Shown here piece by piece: positions 17,341-25,957 of a stretch of 45,070 nucleotides of DNA. Below the pieces are notes generated by a model that saw nothing but the letters and a program-made list of their open reading frames with translations, had not been told where the DNA came from and searched no databases. The translations under genes and the position numbers were made by a program. Source of the stretch: Bacillota bacterium (GTDB lineage: Bacteria > Bacillota > Clostridia > Acetivibrionales > DSM-1351); NCBI GenBank assembly GCA_023409265.1, contig JAEYHZ010000016.1, positions 1-45,070 of the forward strand, in the 5' to 3' direction. Numbering within the stretch: position 1 is the stretch's first letter; each line of letters begins with the position of its first letter.

Positions 17341-17379
17341 AAAGCTGCCTCCCAATGCTTATTATTGTAAGGCAGCTTT
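17341..17379 (+). terminator. Probable terminator after the LplA-like gene
   Basis: Perfect 10-bp stem AAAGCTGCCT (17341-17350) / AGGCAGCTTT (17370-17379) with a 19-nt loop. The T-tract is weak. Confidence 0.6.
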
Positions 17380-17502
17380 CTGACTACTTATTTTAAAGTT
17401 ATCTTTCTAATGTTACCAGAAGTAAATTCGAGTTGTTGTTTTCTCAAACAATATTATAAAATATTTTTGATGTTAAATAATATTGAACTGGAAGTGGTAT
17501 TA

Positions 17503-18342
17503 ATGTATTTTTATTACGACGTTTCACGTTTAAGAAACATGGAATTAAGCATGTATGAGTATGGCAGTGAACGCTGCAAACCTGGAAAGAGTTTTGGACC
17601 CTGGCAACGTTACTATTACATGATGCATTACATTCATAGCGGAAAAGGAATTTTCAAGTACAACAACAAGATTTATCATATTGAAGGTGGGCAAGCGTTT
17701 GTAATTTATCCGGATGTGGTTACTTATTATGAAGCTGATTTTGAGGAACCCTGGTTTTACACCTGGATTGGTTTCGTAGGGATAAAGGCCGAAGCTTACC
17801 TAACCCAGGCCAATTTGAGCAGAGATAATCCTGTTATAACAATTTCTGATGTAGAACAGCTTAGGAGTACTTTGCAGCAAATGGAAGCAGTAAATACTTC
17901 AAAGCCAGGAAGTGAGCTTCGTTTACTTAGTCTGCTATATAATTTTTTAGCACAAATAATAGAAGAAGCAGGAATTGATTGTCCTGCAGTTACAAACATA
18001 GATAAAGGAGGCTTATACATCAGGAAAGCTTTGGATTTTATAGGTTCAAACTATTCAGAACACATCGCAGTAAGTGACATTGCCCAATATGTAGGGTTAA
18101 ATAGAAGTTATTTATGTATATTATTTAAGAACTATTTAAATATAACTCCAAAGGAATTTATTGTGAACTATAGAGTCGGAAAAGCTTGTGAACTTATGCA
18201 GAATGGGGTATTGTCAATCGGAGAAGTTGGAAGATTGGTTGGGTACGAAGATCAGCTTTTTTTCTCAAAAGTTTTCAAGAAAGTTAAAGGAATATCTCCA
18301 AAAGAGTATAAAAGAAAAAGGTCTCAATCAAATCAGAACTAG
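17503..18342 (+). CDS. AraC-family transcriptional regulator
   Basis: The 279-aa protein has an N-terminal cupin-like sugar-sensing domain (YIHSGKGIFKYNNKIYHIEG, then GQAFVIYPDVVTYYEAD) and two C-terminal AraC helix-turn-helix motifs (HIAVSDIAQYVGLNRSYLCI; IGEVGRLVGYEDQLFFSKVF, then KGISPKEYK). I use the ATG at 17503, which has GGAAGTGG nearby and begins at the first conserved strand; the longer form from 17410 adds an unlikely cysteine-rich stretch. It sits between the two transport clusters and next to the alpha-galactosidase gene, which it probably activates when an oligosaccharide is present. Confidence 0.9.
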   Translation: MYFYYDVSRLRNMELSMYEYGSERCKPGKSFGPWQRYYYMMHYIHSGKGIFKYNNKIYHIEGGQAFVIYPDVVTYYEADFEEPWFYTWIGFVGIKAEAYLTQANLSRDNPVITISDVEQLRSTLQQMEAVNTSKPGSELRLLSLLYNFLAQIIEEAGIDCPAVTNIDKGGLYIRKALDFIGSNYSEHIAVSDIAQYVGLNRSYLCILFKNYLNITPKEFIVNYRVGKACELMQNGVLSIGEVGRLVGYEDQLFFSKVFKKVKGISPKEYKRKRSQSNQN

Positions 18343-18655
18343 AAGATGTAGTTTCTTAATTTAAATATTTTAAATTGGTTAAAAAAGTCCATATACGCAC
18401 ATTAGTAACCTAAGTATTATAAGTGTCTTTATAAAATATATGCATATAAATATCACATTATGCAATATAAATGGCTTTTCAAACGTGTTAATATAATCGT
18501 CATAGACAAATGACAATTGAGAAATATGTTCTATACTTGTGATGTATAATTTACTAATTTCAAATGTAAATATCTAACACGGGCAGACAAATACTTAATA
18601 AATTTAGTTGTAGATATACACCAAAACATTAACTATGTAATTCGGAGGTCTTTTT
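18343..18655 (+). other. Upstream region of the alpha-galactosidase gene
   Basis: No gene. The region holds a promoter candidate ATGACA (18510-18515) - 16 nt - TATACT (18532-18537), leaving a 115-nt leader. A second TATAAT (18545-18550) lacks a -35. I did not find a clear AraC or catabolite-repression site. Confidence 0.4.
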
Positions 18656-19951
18656 ATGAATAAAAACAAATTTGCCCTTACCCCACCAATGGGCTGGAAC
18701 AGCTATGATTATTACGATACAACTGTAAACGAAGAACAGGTTAAGGCTAATGCAGAGTATATGGCTGAGAATCTTAAGGAATTTGGCTGGGAGTATATTG
18801 TAGTTGATATAGAGTGGTATTCTTATGATACAGGAACCCAAAGAGATATATACCAGTATATTCCTTTCTGGAAGATGGAAATAGATGAATATTCCAGGTT
18901 ATTTCCATGCCCAGACCGTTTTCCATCATCAGTAAAAGGCATGGGTTTTAAGCCACTAGCTGATTATATACACAGCCTTGGTCTTAAATTCGGCATACAT
19001 ATTATGCGTGGAATACCCAGAATTGCTGCACACAATCATATGAAGATTTTGGGAACTAAGGTCACTGCTAATGAGATCGCCGATCCATCTTCCATTTGTT
19101 CTTGGAATCCGGATATGTATGGTCTTGAAGTTAATCGAGATGGAGCACAGGAATACTATAACTCTATCTTTGAGCTATACGCACATTGGGGCGTGGATTT
19201 TATAAAATGTGATGATATCTGCAGGTATGATATGAAATCAGCTAAGAGAGAAGTAGAGATGCTTTATAATTCTATTCAGCACTGCGGCCGTCCTATTGTA
19301 CTAAGTCTTTCACCAGGGCCTGCCTTAATTGATCAGGCATGGCATTATGAAAAGTATGCCAATATGTGGAGAATAACAGATGATTTCTGGGATGGTTGGC
19401 ATTTGTTGTTGAATATGTTTGAACGATGTGAAATATGGCAAAATCATGCTTCAGAAGGTTGTTTTCCAGATTGTGATATGCTTCCTCTGGGATATGTTGG
19501 GAAAGGATTTAATAATGAGAGGTATACGCGATTTACAAAAGAGGAGCAAATAACCATGATGACTTTATGGAGTATATTTAGGTCTCCTATGATGATTGGA
19601 GCAGAATTGACAAAGCTGGATAAATGGACGATCAGCCTATTAACAAATAAAAAAGTATTAAGGATTCTATTTAATTCAAAAAGTGCAAAACAAATTGTGC
19701 GTAATATAAAGGAGGCTATATGGCTATCGAAAGATTCGGAAAATGAGGACTGTTACATGGCACTTTTTAATTTAAGTGATGAGGTTCGAAACATTTTAGT
19801 AACTGCAAGTGAATTGGAATTGTATACTTTTAAAGGCAAGGAATTAGAAGAATTGTGGAGCGGTGAAACGCTACAAGTATTGGATGATGCCTTTAAAACC
19901 GAGGTTTTAGTCCATGGAGCAAAATTATATAGAATTTACGATATTACATAA
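18656..19951 (+). CDS. GH27 alpha-galactosidase family glycosidase
   Basis: The 431-aa protein matches family GH27: LTPPMGWNSYDYYDT at the start, VVDIEWY, then WGVDFIKCDDIC with the nucleophile Asp186, and WRITDDFWDGW with the acid/base Asp at 242 or 243. A C-terminal beta-sandwich follows from about 335. It has no signal peptide, so it acts inside the cell on imported oligosaccharides, removing alpha-galactosyl (or beta-L-arabinopyranosyl, also a GH27 activity) side groups. SD CGGAGGT lies 8 nt before the ATG. A terminator-like hairpin follows, so it is probably transcribed separately from the second transporter. Confidence 0.88.
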   Translation: MNKNKFALTPPMGWNSYDYYDTTVNEEQVKANAEYMAENLKEFGWEYIVVDIEWYSYDTGTQRDIYQYIPFWKMEIDEYSRLFPCPDRFPSSVKGMGFKPLADYIHSLGLKFGIHIMRGIPRIAAHNHMKILGTKVTANEIADPSSICSWNPDMYGLEVNRDGAQEYYNSIFELYAHWGVDFIKCDDICRYDMKSAKREVEMLYNSIQHCGRPIVLSLSPGPALIDQAWHYEKYANMWRITDDFWDGWHLLLNMFERCEIWQNHASEGCFPDCDMLPLGYVGKGFNNERYTRFTKEEQITMMTLWSIFRSPMMIGAELTKLDKWTISLLTNKKVLRILFNSKSAKQIVRNIKEAIWLSKDSENEDCYMALFNLSDEVRNILVTASELELYTFKGKELEELWSGETLQVLDDAFKTEVLVHGAKLYRIYDIT

Positions 19952-20056
19952 TTATTATTAGTTAATCAAAATGGTTCTATCATAAAATTATTTCTGTTCA
20001 CGGTGCGAGGTCTGATCCCTTATTTAAATTGTTACTGGATAGGCTGGATAATTGAA

Positions 20057-20095
20057 AAGGAATGTATTAGATACATTACCTTCCTTAATTTTTCA
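20057..20095 (+). terminator. Terminator after the GH27 gene
   Basis: AAGGAATGTAT (20057-20067) / ATACATTACCTT (20071-20082) stem with a 3-nt loop and one bulge, followed by an AATTTTT tract. The rest of the 295-nt gap (19952-20246) holds only AT-rich DNA and presumably the promoter of the next operon. Confidence 0.65.
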
Positions 20096-20246
20096 AATAG
20101 AACAATAATAGAGGAAATTTTATGGCAGAATGCTTCCTTTCAAAAAAGTACAAATATCCTTCCGTATTTCTCTATTTAATTCTCTTAATAATATAAATAC
20201 AATTTATATATAGATTAATCTAAATAATATTTTGGAGGAAAATTAA

Positions 20247-21584
20247 ATGAGAAAAGCAGTTGCCATTGTTTTAGCAGGAGTAATGTTAGCAACTACATTG
20301 GTCGGATGCGGCAGTAGTTCACAAAATGATTCAGCCTCGTCTTCCGTTGCCTCAGGTTCAACAGCTACTGAGACCAAAAAAAATATTACTCTTACTTTCG
20401 GATCTCATCAATCCGGACTGCCGACTTCGGGTATTGTACAAAAACTTGCTGAAGAATATGAAGCAAGCACCGGAGTCAAAATTGATTTTCAAATTATACC
20501 TGATGCTCAATGGAGAGATTTGTTGAAGGTTAAGCTGGATTCCGGTGAAGCCTACGATATAATGAATGTAGATGCCGATCCACTCAGCATTGTCAGCAGA
20601 GTAAATCCTGAAGTTAACTGTGTTGATTTATCTGATCAGGAATGGGTAAAAAGAATTGACCCCATAGCTCTGGCCGGTATTTCTGTTAATAATAAGGTTT
20701 ACGGGATACAGTTTAATGGAATCAGAAGATCAGGCATGTTCTACAATAAAAAAATGTTTAGTGATTTGGGTTTAAAAGCCCCAACTACATACGAAGAGTT
20801 TAAAAACGTATGCCAGAAAATAAAAGACTCAGGGGTCACTCCTATTTATGAAGCTATACAGAATGGGTGGCATCAGGTACTCCCAGTATGTGAAACAGGT
20901 TCATACTATGCAACCAAATATGACAATTTGTATGAGAAGTTAAATAAAAATGAGATGAAAATAACCGATGTAAAAGAAATCAAGCTCATTTTGACACAGA
21001 TGAAGGAATTTGCCGATTTGGGATTCTATGGCAAGAACTTCATGAATCAAGCGGTAGAAGGTGCTAAAGAAGCATTTGCAAAAGGCGAAGCTGCCATGTT
21101 CTGTAATGATGGAGGCTGGGCATTACAAACTGAAACAGAATTCCCTGAAACTAAGGGCAATATAGGCTTATTCGCCGCACCCTGGGCAGATAATCAGACA
21201 ATAAGCAGTAATCCGACTTGTAATGCATATTTCATAAATAAAAACAGCAAATATGTTGATGATGCAAAGGATTACTTTAACTTCACAGCAAAGCACGAAA
21301 ATCTTCAGAAGCTGCTTGATGGAGCAGGAAGTCTTGTATCTCTGTGTTGGCCTGAGATTGAGTCTAAAGAAAATCCTGAATATGTAGAATACTATAAAAG
21401 CTTACCACAAGGAATTGTAATGCAGGTTGGAGTTTCTTACGTCGATCCACAGTGGATGGATATAGGTAAAGATATTGATGCAATGTATACAAATAATTTG
21501 ACACCTGAGGAGATCGTTGACAATATAGCAAAGAGAAGAGACGATCTGGCTGAATTAGCTAAAGATCCGGCTTGGAATAAATAA
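20247..21584 (+). CDS. Sugar-binding lipoprotein, MsmE type
   Basis: The 445-aa product has a lipobox (TTLVGC, Cys about 21), a short Ser-rich linker, and a family 1 sugar-binding fold: ITLTFGSHQSG, then KIDFQIIPDAQWRDLLKVKL and AFAKGEAAMFCNDGGWAL. It is the receptor of the MsmEFG-type importer that follows. The size and order (binding protein, then two permeases) fit that family, distinct from the LplA-type receptor upstream. SD TTGGAGG lies 8 nt before the ATG. A strong hairpin right after its stop probably lets it be made in excess over the permeases. Confidence 0.9.
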   Translation: MRKAVAIVLAGVMLATTLVGCGSSSQNDSASSSVASGSTATETKKNITLTFGSHQSGLPTSGIVQKLAEEYEASTGVKIDFQIIPDAQWRDLLKVKLDSGEAYDIMNVDADPLSIVSRVNPEVNCVDLSDQEWVKRIDPIALAGISVNNKVYGIQFNGIRRSGMFYNKKMFSDLGLKAPTTYEEFKNVCQKIKDSGVTPIYEAIQNGWHQVLPVCETGSYYATKYDNLYEKLNKNEMKITDVKEIKLILTQMKEFADLGFYGKNFMNQAVEGAKEAFAKGEAAMFCNDGGWALQTETEFPETKGNIGLFAAPWADNQTISSNPTCNAYFINKNSKYVDDAKDYFNFTAKHENLQKLLDGAGSLVSLCWPEIESKENPEYVEYYKSLPQGIVMQVGVSYVDPQWMDIGKDIDAMYTNNLTPEEIVDNIAKRRDDLAELAKDPAWNK

Positions 21585-21590
21585 TCAAGG

Positions 21591-21628
21591 AACGATCATG
21601 GTTGAATATTTTCAACCATGATTGTTTT
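21591..21628 (+). terminator. Intra-operon hairpin/attenuator between binding-protein and permease genes
   Basis: Sixteen-bp stem AACGATCATGGTTGAA (21591-21606) / TTCAACCATGATTGTT (21611-21626), with one G-T pair, a TATT loop and a short TTTT tail. It starts 6 nt after the binding-protein stop and ends about 20 nt before the permease ATG. Partial termination or 3'-end protection would favour the binding protein. Confidence 0.75.
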
Positions 21629-21646
21629 AAAGAAAGAGTGGCTGTA

Positions 21647-22522
21647 ATGAACAAAAATAAGATATATCCAACGTACTTGTCCTTCGGCATTTTAACAATT
21701 TTTGTGCTTTTTTTCTTTCTACCCAGTATTTTGGGTATATTTTACTCCTTCACCGATTGGAACAGCTTGAGTAATGAAGTTAATTTTGTCGGTCTTAAGA
21801 ATTATTCGAAAATCTTTTCCGGTAAATATGATTTTGTTTCATATATAATTAATACATTAAAATTTACAGGAGCAACAATAATTATTAAACCCATTTTGGG
21901 AATATGTCTGGCTTTACTGCTGACAAGCAAGTTTATTAAGTTTAGGAATGTTCACAGAATGATTATATTTATACCACAGGTAATGTCTTTCCTGATCGTA
22001 GGTCTTGTCTTTAAAAGCTTGCTGAATCCTGTAACAGGCTTTATAAACAATTTTTTTACTTCAATCGGACTTGATTTTTTGGCACAGAACTGGCTTTCTG
22101 ATGCAAAACTTGCAATGTTTACTGTTATCGGTGTTGATACCTGGAAGGGTGTCGGATATATTATGATAATCATTATTGCAGGAGTAAATGCAATATCAGA
22201 GACATATTACGAAGCTGCAGAAATTGACGGAGCTAATTTTTTTCACAAGACCTGGTACATTACCCTGCCTTTATTAAAATGGGTTATTTTGAATGTATCC
22301 ATTTTAAACCTGACTTATGGCTTAAGAGTATTTGATGCAATATATGTCTTAACCAACGGCGGGCCGGGACGTGCAACAGAGGTTATAAATACTGCAGTAT
22401 ACAGTGAATTTTCCAAAGGAAATTATGCCATGGGTACTACTTTATCAAGTGTTCTCTTCATATTTGTTATGTCCATATCCTATTTCTTGTTGAAAGCGTT
22501 AGAACCAAAGGAGGATTCATAA
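21647..22522 (+). CDS. Sugar ABC transporter permease, MsmF type
   Basis: The 291-aa protein has six membrane helices and an EAA loop (YEAAEIDGANFFHKTWYITL), typical of MsmF/UgpA-like permeases. The start is ATG 21647, after an AAGAAAGAG-type SD; the longer in-frame TTG at 21602 falls inside the hairpin and is unlikely. It forms a heterodimeric channel with the next permease. The next gene starts 2 nt after its stop, so the two are tightly coupled. Confidence 0.9.
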   Translation: MNKNKIYPTYLSFGILTIFVLFFFLPSILGIFYSFTDWNSLSNEVNFVGLKNYSKIFSGKYDFVSYIINTLKFTGATIIIKPILGICLALLLTSKFIKFRNVHRMIIFIPQVMSFLIVGLVFKSLLNPVTGFINNFFTSIGLDFLAQNWLSDAKLAMFTVIGVDTWKGVGYIMIIIIAGVNAISETYYEAAEIDGANFFHKTWYITLPLLKWVILNVSILNLTYGLRVFDAIYVLTNGGPGRATEVINTAVYSEFSKGNYAMGTTLSSVLFIFVMSISYFLLKALEPKEDS

Positions 22523-22524
22523 TT

Positions 22525-23349
22525 ATGAAGATAAAAAAAGGAATAAGTACCATAATATTAAATTTAATAACTGTTTGCACCAGTCTGACTTTTATTGTAC
22601 CGTTATTGGTTGTACTGCTGAATTCCTTCAAAACAAGAGCAGAAGCTAATACCATGACCTTGAAATTGCCAAAAGTCTGGGCATTTGATAATTTTGAAAC
22701 TGTAATAGAAAGAGGCAAACTGTTTCAATCCTTTTTCAACAGCATGCTATATGCAACCTCGGGCGCAGTAATTATTATATTACTGACCTCGGTTGCCGGG
22801 TTTGTATTGGCCCGTAACAGAACAAAAGTAAATAAATTTATCTACTATTTTATTATTCTTGGAATTGCTATGCCGATAAATACAGTTACTTTAATGAAAG
22901 TAATGAAAACAACAAATTTGGTTAATACACAATTAGGCATTATCCTGATTTATGTAGCTATAAATATTCCCATCAGCCTATTTATAACATATGGATTTAT
23001 CGGGAGCATTCCTGTTGAAATAGATGAAGCAGCAATAATAGACGGCTGTTCTTCAAGGCAGCTGCTGATACGAATAATACTGCCGTTGTTGTCACCCGTA
23101 ATGGTAACAGTATTTGTACTGAATTTTTTAGGTATCTGGAATGATTTTACTATGCCATTATACTATTTGAATAATTCTCAAAAATGGCCAATGACCCTGG
23201 CTGTTTACAACTTTTTTGGAGTGTATGAAAATCAGTGGAATCTGGTGAGTGCGGATATAATAGTAACAATTCTTCCCGTGCTTTTGATATTTATTTTTGC
23301 TCAGAAATACATTGTAGGGGGAATATCAGCCGGAGCTGTCAAGGGCTGA
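22525..23349 (+). CDS. Sugar ABC transporter permease, MsmG type
   Basis: The 274-aa protein has six membrane helices, the EAA loop VEIDEAAIIDGCSSRQLLIR and the family ending YIVGGISAGAVKG. SD AAAGGAGG lies within the end of the MsmF-type gene. It completes the second importer of the locus. No ATPase gene lies nearby, as is common in clostridial sugar importers that share one multi-task ATPase. The alpha-xylosidase gene follows after 134 bp, which suggests that the imported sugar carries xylosyl groups. Confidence 0.9.
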   Translation: MKIKKGISTIILNLITVCTSLTFIVPLLVVLLNSFKTRAEANTMTLKLPKVWAFDNFETVIERGKLFQSFFNSMLYATSGAVIIILLTSVAGFVLARNRTKVNKFIYYFIILGIAMPINTVTLMKVMKTTNLVNTQLGIILIYVAINIPISLFITYGFIGSIPVEIDEAAIIDGCSSRQLLIRIILPLLSPVMVTVFVLNFLGIWNDFTMPLYYLNNSQKWPMTLAVYNFFGVYENQWNLVSADIIVTILPVLLIFIFAQKYIVGGISAGAVKG

Positions 23350-23428
23350 TTGAAAGAGTCAATTCACTTGTGTTATCTAAGGAGTAAGGTTGAAAGAAAT
23401 TTTAAAAATAAATAAAGGAGGTACCGAG

Positions 23429-23476
23429 CCCATGCCATTTCTATCATTGCGTTTTGTGCAAAATGCAGGGCATGGG
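23429..23476 (+). promoter_or_regulatory. Nested hairpins and possible leader peptide before the GH31 gene
   Basis: An outer stem CCCATGCC (23429-23436) / GGCATGGG (23469-23476) encloses an inner stem GCGTTTTG (23449-23456) / CAAAATGC (23459-23466). A strong SD (AAAGGAGG, to 23421) precedes ATG 23432, which opens a roughly 35-codon frame overlapping the GH31 start in another frame. The outer stem would tie up the GGGGAT in front of the GH31 ATG. Confidence 0.5.
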
Positions 23477-23483
23477 GATATTT

Positions 23484-25805
23484 ATGAAATTTACAGATGG
23501 ATTTTGGTTAAAACGGAAGGGAGTCAGTATATATTCTCCAGCTGAAGTCAGAGACTATACTATCAAAGAAAAATCAGTGGTATTATATACCCCTGTTGTA
23601 AAAATTACAAAACGAGGTCAAACATTGCGGGGGCCTCTGCTAACGCTTGAGATAAGTTCTCCGGGATGCAACCTTATAAAGGTTAAAGCACAGCACTTTA
23701 TTAAAAGACTTCCGGTAATCCCGGAATTTGAACTAAACGTGGATAATAACTTTATCCCGGAAATTGCAGAGGAAGACGGCGATATTATTTTTTCAAGCGG
23801 AAAAACCTCAGTGAGAATATGCAAGACAGATTTTTCTCTCAGCTTCTACTATGAAGACAGACTTCTAACTAAAAGCGGAACCGGTCAAATGGGCTATATT
23901 GCCACTGAACAGGCAGGGCCATATTTTCGAGAGCAGCTTGATCTGGTTACAGGAGAATGTGTGTATGGTCTTGGGGAGCGCTTTTCGGCATTTGTTAAAA
24001 ACGGGCAAAGTATTGATATATGGAATGAAGACGGAGGAACCTCCTCTGAGCAGTCGTATAAAAATATTCCTTTTTATATTACCAACAGGGGTTACGGTGT
24101 ATTCGTCAACCATCCTGAACGTGTATCCTTTGAAGTAGCCTCAGAGGCGGTTTCGAGAGTACAGTTCAGTGTACCTGGTGAAGAGCTGGAGTATTTCTTC
24201 ATTGGAGGAGCAGACTTAAAGGAGGTTATTCATAATTACACAACACTGACAGGGAGGCCTTCACTGCCGCCTGCCTGGTCCTTCGGACTATGGCTTACCA
24301 CCTCTTTTACAACACAATATGACGAAAAGACAGTTTCCTCCTTTGTTGACGGAATGGCCGAAAGGGATATACCTTTAAGGGTGTTTCATTTCGACTGCTT
24401 CTGGATGAAGGAGTATGAATGGTGCAATTTTGAATGGGATGGAGAAGTATTTCCCGACCCCCGGAATATACTGAGAAGTTTGAAAGAAAAAGGACTTAAA
24501 ATATGTGTATGGATAAATCCATATATAGCACAAAAATCAAAGCTCTTTGACGAGGCGGCAGACAATGGATATCTCATAAAGCTTAAGGACGGAGAGGTAT
24601 GGCAGTGGGATTTGTGGCAGCCCGGCATGGGTATAGTGGATTTTACAAATCCTGATGCCTGCAGGTGGTATGGAGATAAATTGAATGAACTTTTAGATAT
24701 GGGTGTGGACTGTTTTAAAACAGACTTCGGAGAAAGGATACCTGTAGATGTTGTATACAGTAATGGTGCAGAGCCGGTAAAAATGCACAACTATTACACT
24801 TATCTCTACAACAAGGTTGTATATGAAGTTCTGGCAAACAGATTTGGAAAACAGGAAGCGGTATTGTTTGCAAGAAGTGCAACAGTGGGCTCACAGAAAT
24901 TCCCTGTACACTGGGGCGGCGATTGTGTCTCCAGATACGAATCCATGGGGGAAAGCTTAAGAGGCGGATTGTCGCTATGCATGTCGGGCTTCGGTTTCTG
25001 GAGCCACGATATAAGCGGCTTTGAAAGCACAGCCTCGCCTGACCTGTACAAAAGGTGGGCCGCTTTCAGCTTGCTGTCAACTCACAGCAGACTCCATGGG
25101 AGCAGTTCTTATAGAGTGCCATGGCTTTTTGATGAAGAATCGGTGGAGGTGGTGAGGTATTTCAGTAAGCTGAAATGCAGGCTTATGCCGTATCTGTTCA
25201 GCGCAGCATGTTATACAGCCCATACCGGAATACCCTCCATGAGAGCAATGATACTGGAATTCAGCAAGGACAGGGCATGCGACTATATTGATACCCAGTA
25301 CATGCTTGGTGATTCCCTGTTGGTTGCTCCGGTGTTCAGACCGGAGGGATCAGTTGATTACTATCTGCCTGAAGGTGTATGGACCAACTTTATCTCCAAT
25401 GAAAGAGTAAAAGGAGGAACCTGGAAATATGAGCCCCATGACTTTATGAGTCTGCCGCTGATGGTCAGGCCAAATTCCATTATACCTGTCGGAAATAATG
25501 AAAACAAACCGGATTATGATTATCTTGACGGTATAACCCTCCATGTGTTCGAGCTTTCGGATAATGAAGCTGCAACATCAATCATATATGATATGGATGC
25601 AAAAGCGATGGGCAGTGCAAAAGCAATCAAGCAGGAAAATAAGGTAAGAGTGGATATAAGCGGTTTAAGGAACTACTCTGTAATCATGAGGAATGTTAAA
25701 AACATCAGAGATATTACTGGAGCTGAGGCAGAAAGCTGCGCTCTGGGAACAAAACTTGTTCCACTTGCCCCAAATGGTGAAATTTCATTTATAATTGAGG
25801 TATAG
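23484..25805 (+). CDS. GH31 alpha-xylosidase (YicI-like)
   Basis: With the start at ATG 23484 the protein is 773 aa and begins MKFTDGFWLKRKGV, as in E. coli YicI (772 aa). The nucleophile lies in FKTDFGERIPVDV (Asp414) and the acid/base in WGGDCVSRYESMGESLRGG (Asp480); both sit two residues before YicI Asp416 and Asp482, which supports this start and the alpha-xylosidase call over alpha-glucosidase. It removes xylose from the non-reducing end of imported xyloglucan-type oligosaccharides (isoprimeverose units). It has no signal peptide and is cytoplasmic. In-frame TTG 23454 and ATGs at 23463 and 23472 are alternative starts. Confidence 0.93.
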   Translation: MKFTDGFWLKRKGVSIYSPAEVRDYTIKEKSVVLYTPVVKITKRGQTLRGPLLTLEISSPGCNLIKVKAQHFIKRLPVIPEFELNVDNNFIPEIAEEDGDIIFSSGKTSVRICKTDFSLSFYYEDRLLTKSGTGQMGYIATEQAGPYFREQLDLVTGECVYGLGERFSAFVKNGQSIDIWNEDGGTSSEQSYKNIPFYITNRGYGVFVNHPERVSFEVASEAVSRVQFSVPGEELEYFFIGGADLKEVIHNYTTLTGRPSLPPAWSFGLWLTTSFTTQYDEKTVSSFVDGMAERDIPLRVFHFDCFWMKEYEWCNFEWDGEVFPDPRNILRSLKEKGLKICVWINPYIAQKSKLFDEAADNGYLIKLKDGEVWQWDLWQPGMGIVDFTNPDACRWYGDKLNELLDMGVDCFKTDFGERIPVDVVYSNGAEPVKMHNYYTYLYNKVVYEVLANRFGKQEAVLFARSATVGSQKFPVHWGGDCVSRYESMGESLRGGLSLCMSGFGFWSHDISGFESTASPDLYKRWAAFSLLSTHSRLHGSSSYRVPWLFDEESVEVVRYFSKLKCRLMPYLFSAACYTAHTGIPSMRAMILEFSKDRACDYIDTQYMLGDSLLVAPVFRPEGSVDYYLPEGVWTNFISNERVKGGTWKYEPHDFMSLPLMVRPNSIIPVGNNENKPDYDYLDGITLHVFELSDNEAATSIIYDMDAKAMGSAKAIKQENKVRVDISGLRNYSVIMRNVKNIRDITGAEAESCALGTKLVPLAPNGEISFIIEV

Positions 25806-25837
25806 AATTCATCTATAATAGAGATATAGATGAATTC
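25805..25837 (+). other. Perfect 13-bp hairpin at the GH31 stop codon
   Basis: GAATTCATCTATA (25805-25817) / TATAGATGAATTC (25825-25837) with a 7-nt loop begins at the last base of the stop codon. There is no T-run, so it suits a processing or 3'-protection stem. Confidence 0.6.
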
Positions 25838-25891
25838 GGAAGAGTAAAGCGTGAAAAAACATTCTGGTATTCAGCTTGCATTTCACGCGGT

Positions 25892-25914
25892 AAAGAACCG
25901 CTTTGCGGTTTTTT
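25892..25914 (+). terminator. Intrinsic terminator/attenuator between the GH31 and GH94 genes
   Basis: AACCGC (25896-25901), TTT loop, GCGGTT (25905-25910), then TTTT, with flanking A's able to pair to the T-run. Only 44 nt separate it from the GH94 ATG, so it is either a partial terminator or a control point. Confidence 0.7.
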
Positions 25915-25957
25915 ACTACTATTTCTGTACGTGCTGTGCGCGTAGATGGGAGATTAT

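Noticed and set aside
21602..21646. Longer N-terminus of the MsmF-type permease from TTG 21602
   Set aside because: The added codons lie inside a 16-bp hairpin and do not resemble a permease start; ATG 21647 fits better.
25805..25837. 13-bp hairpin as a terminator
   Set aside because: No T-run follows; the terminator-like element is the next hairpin at 25892-25914.
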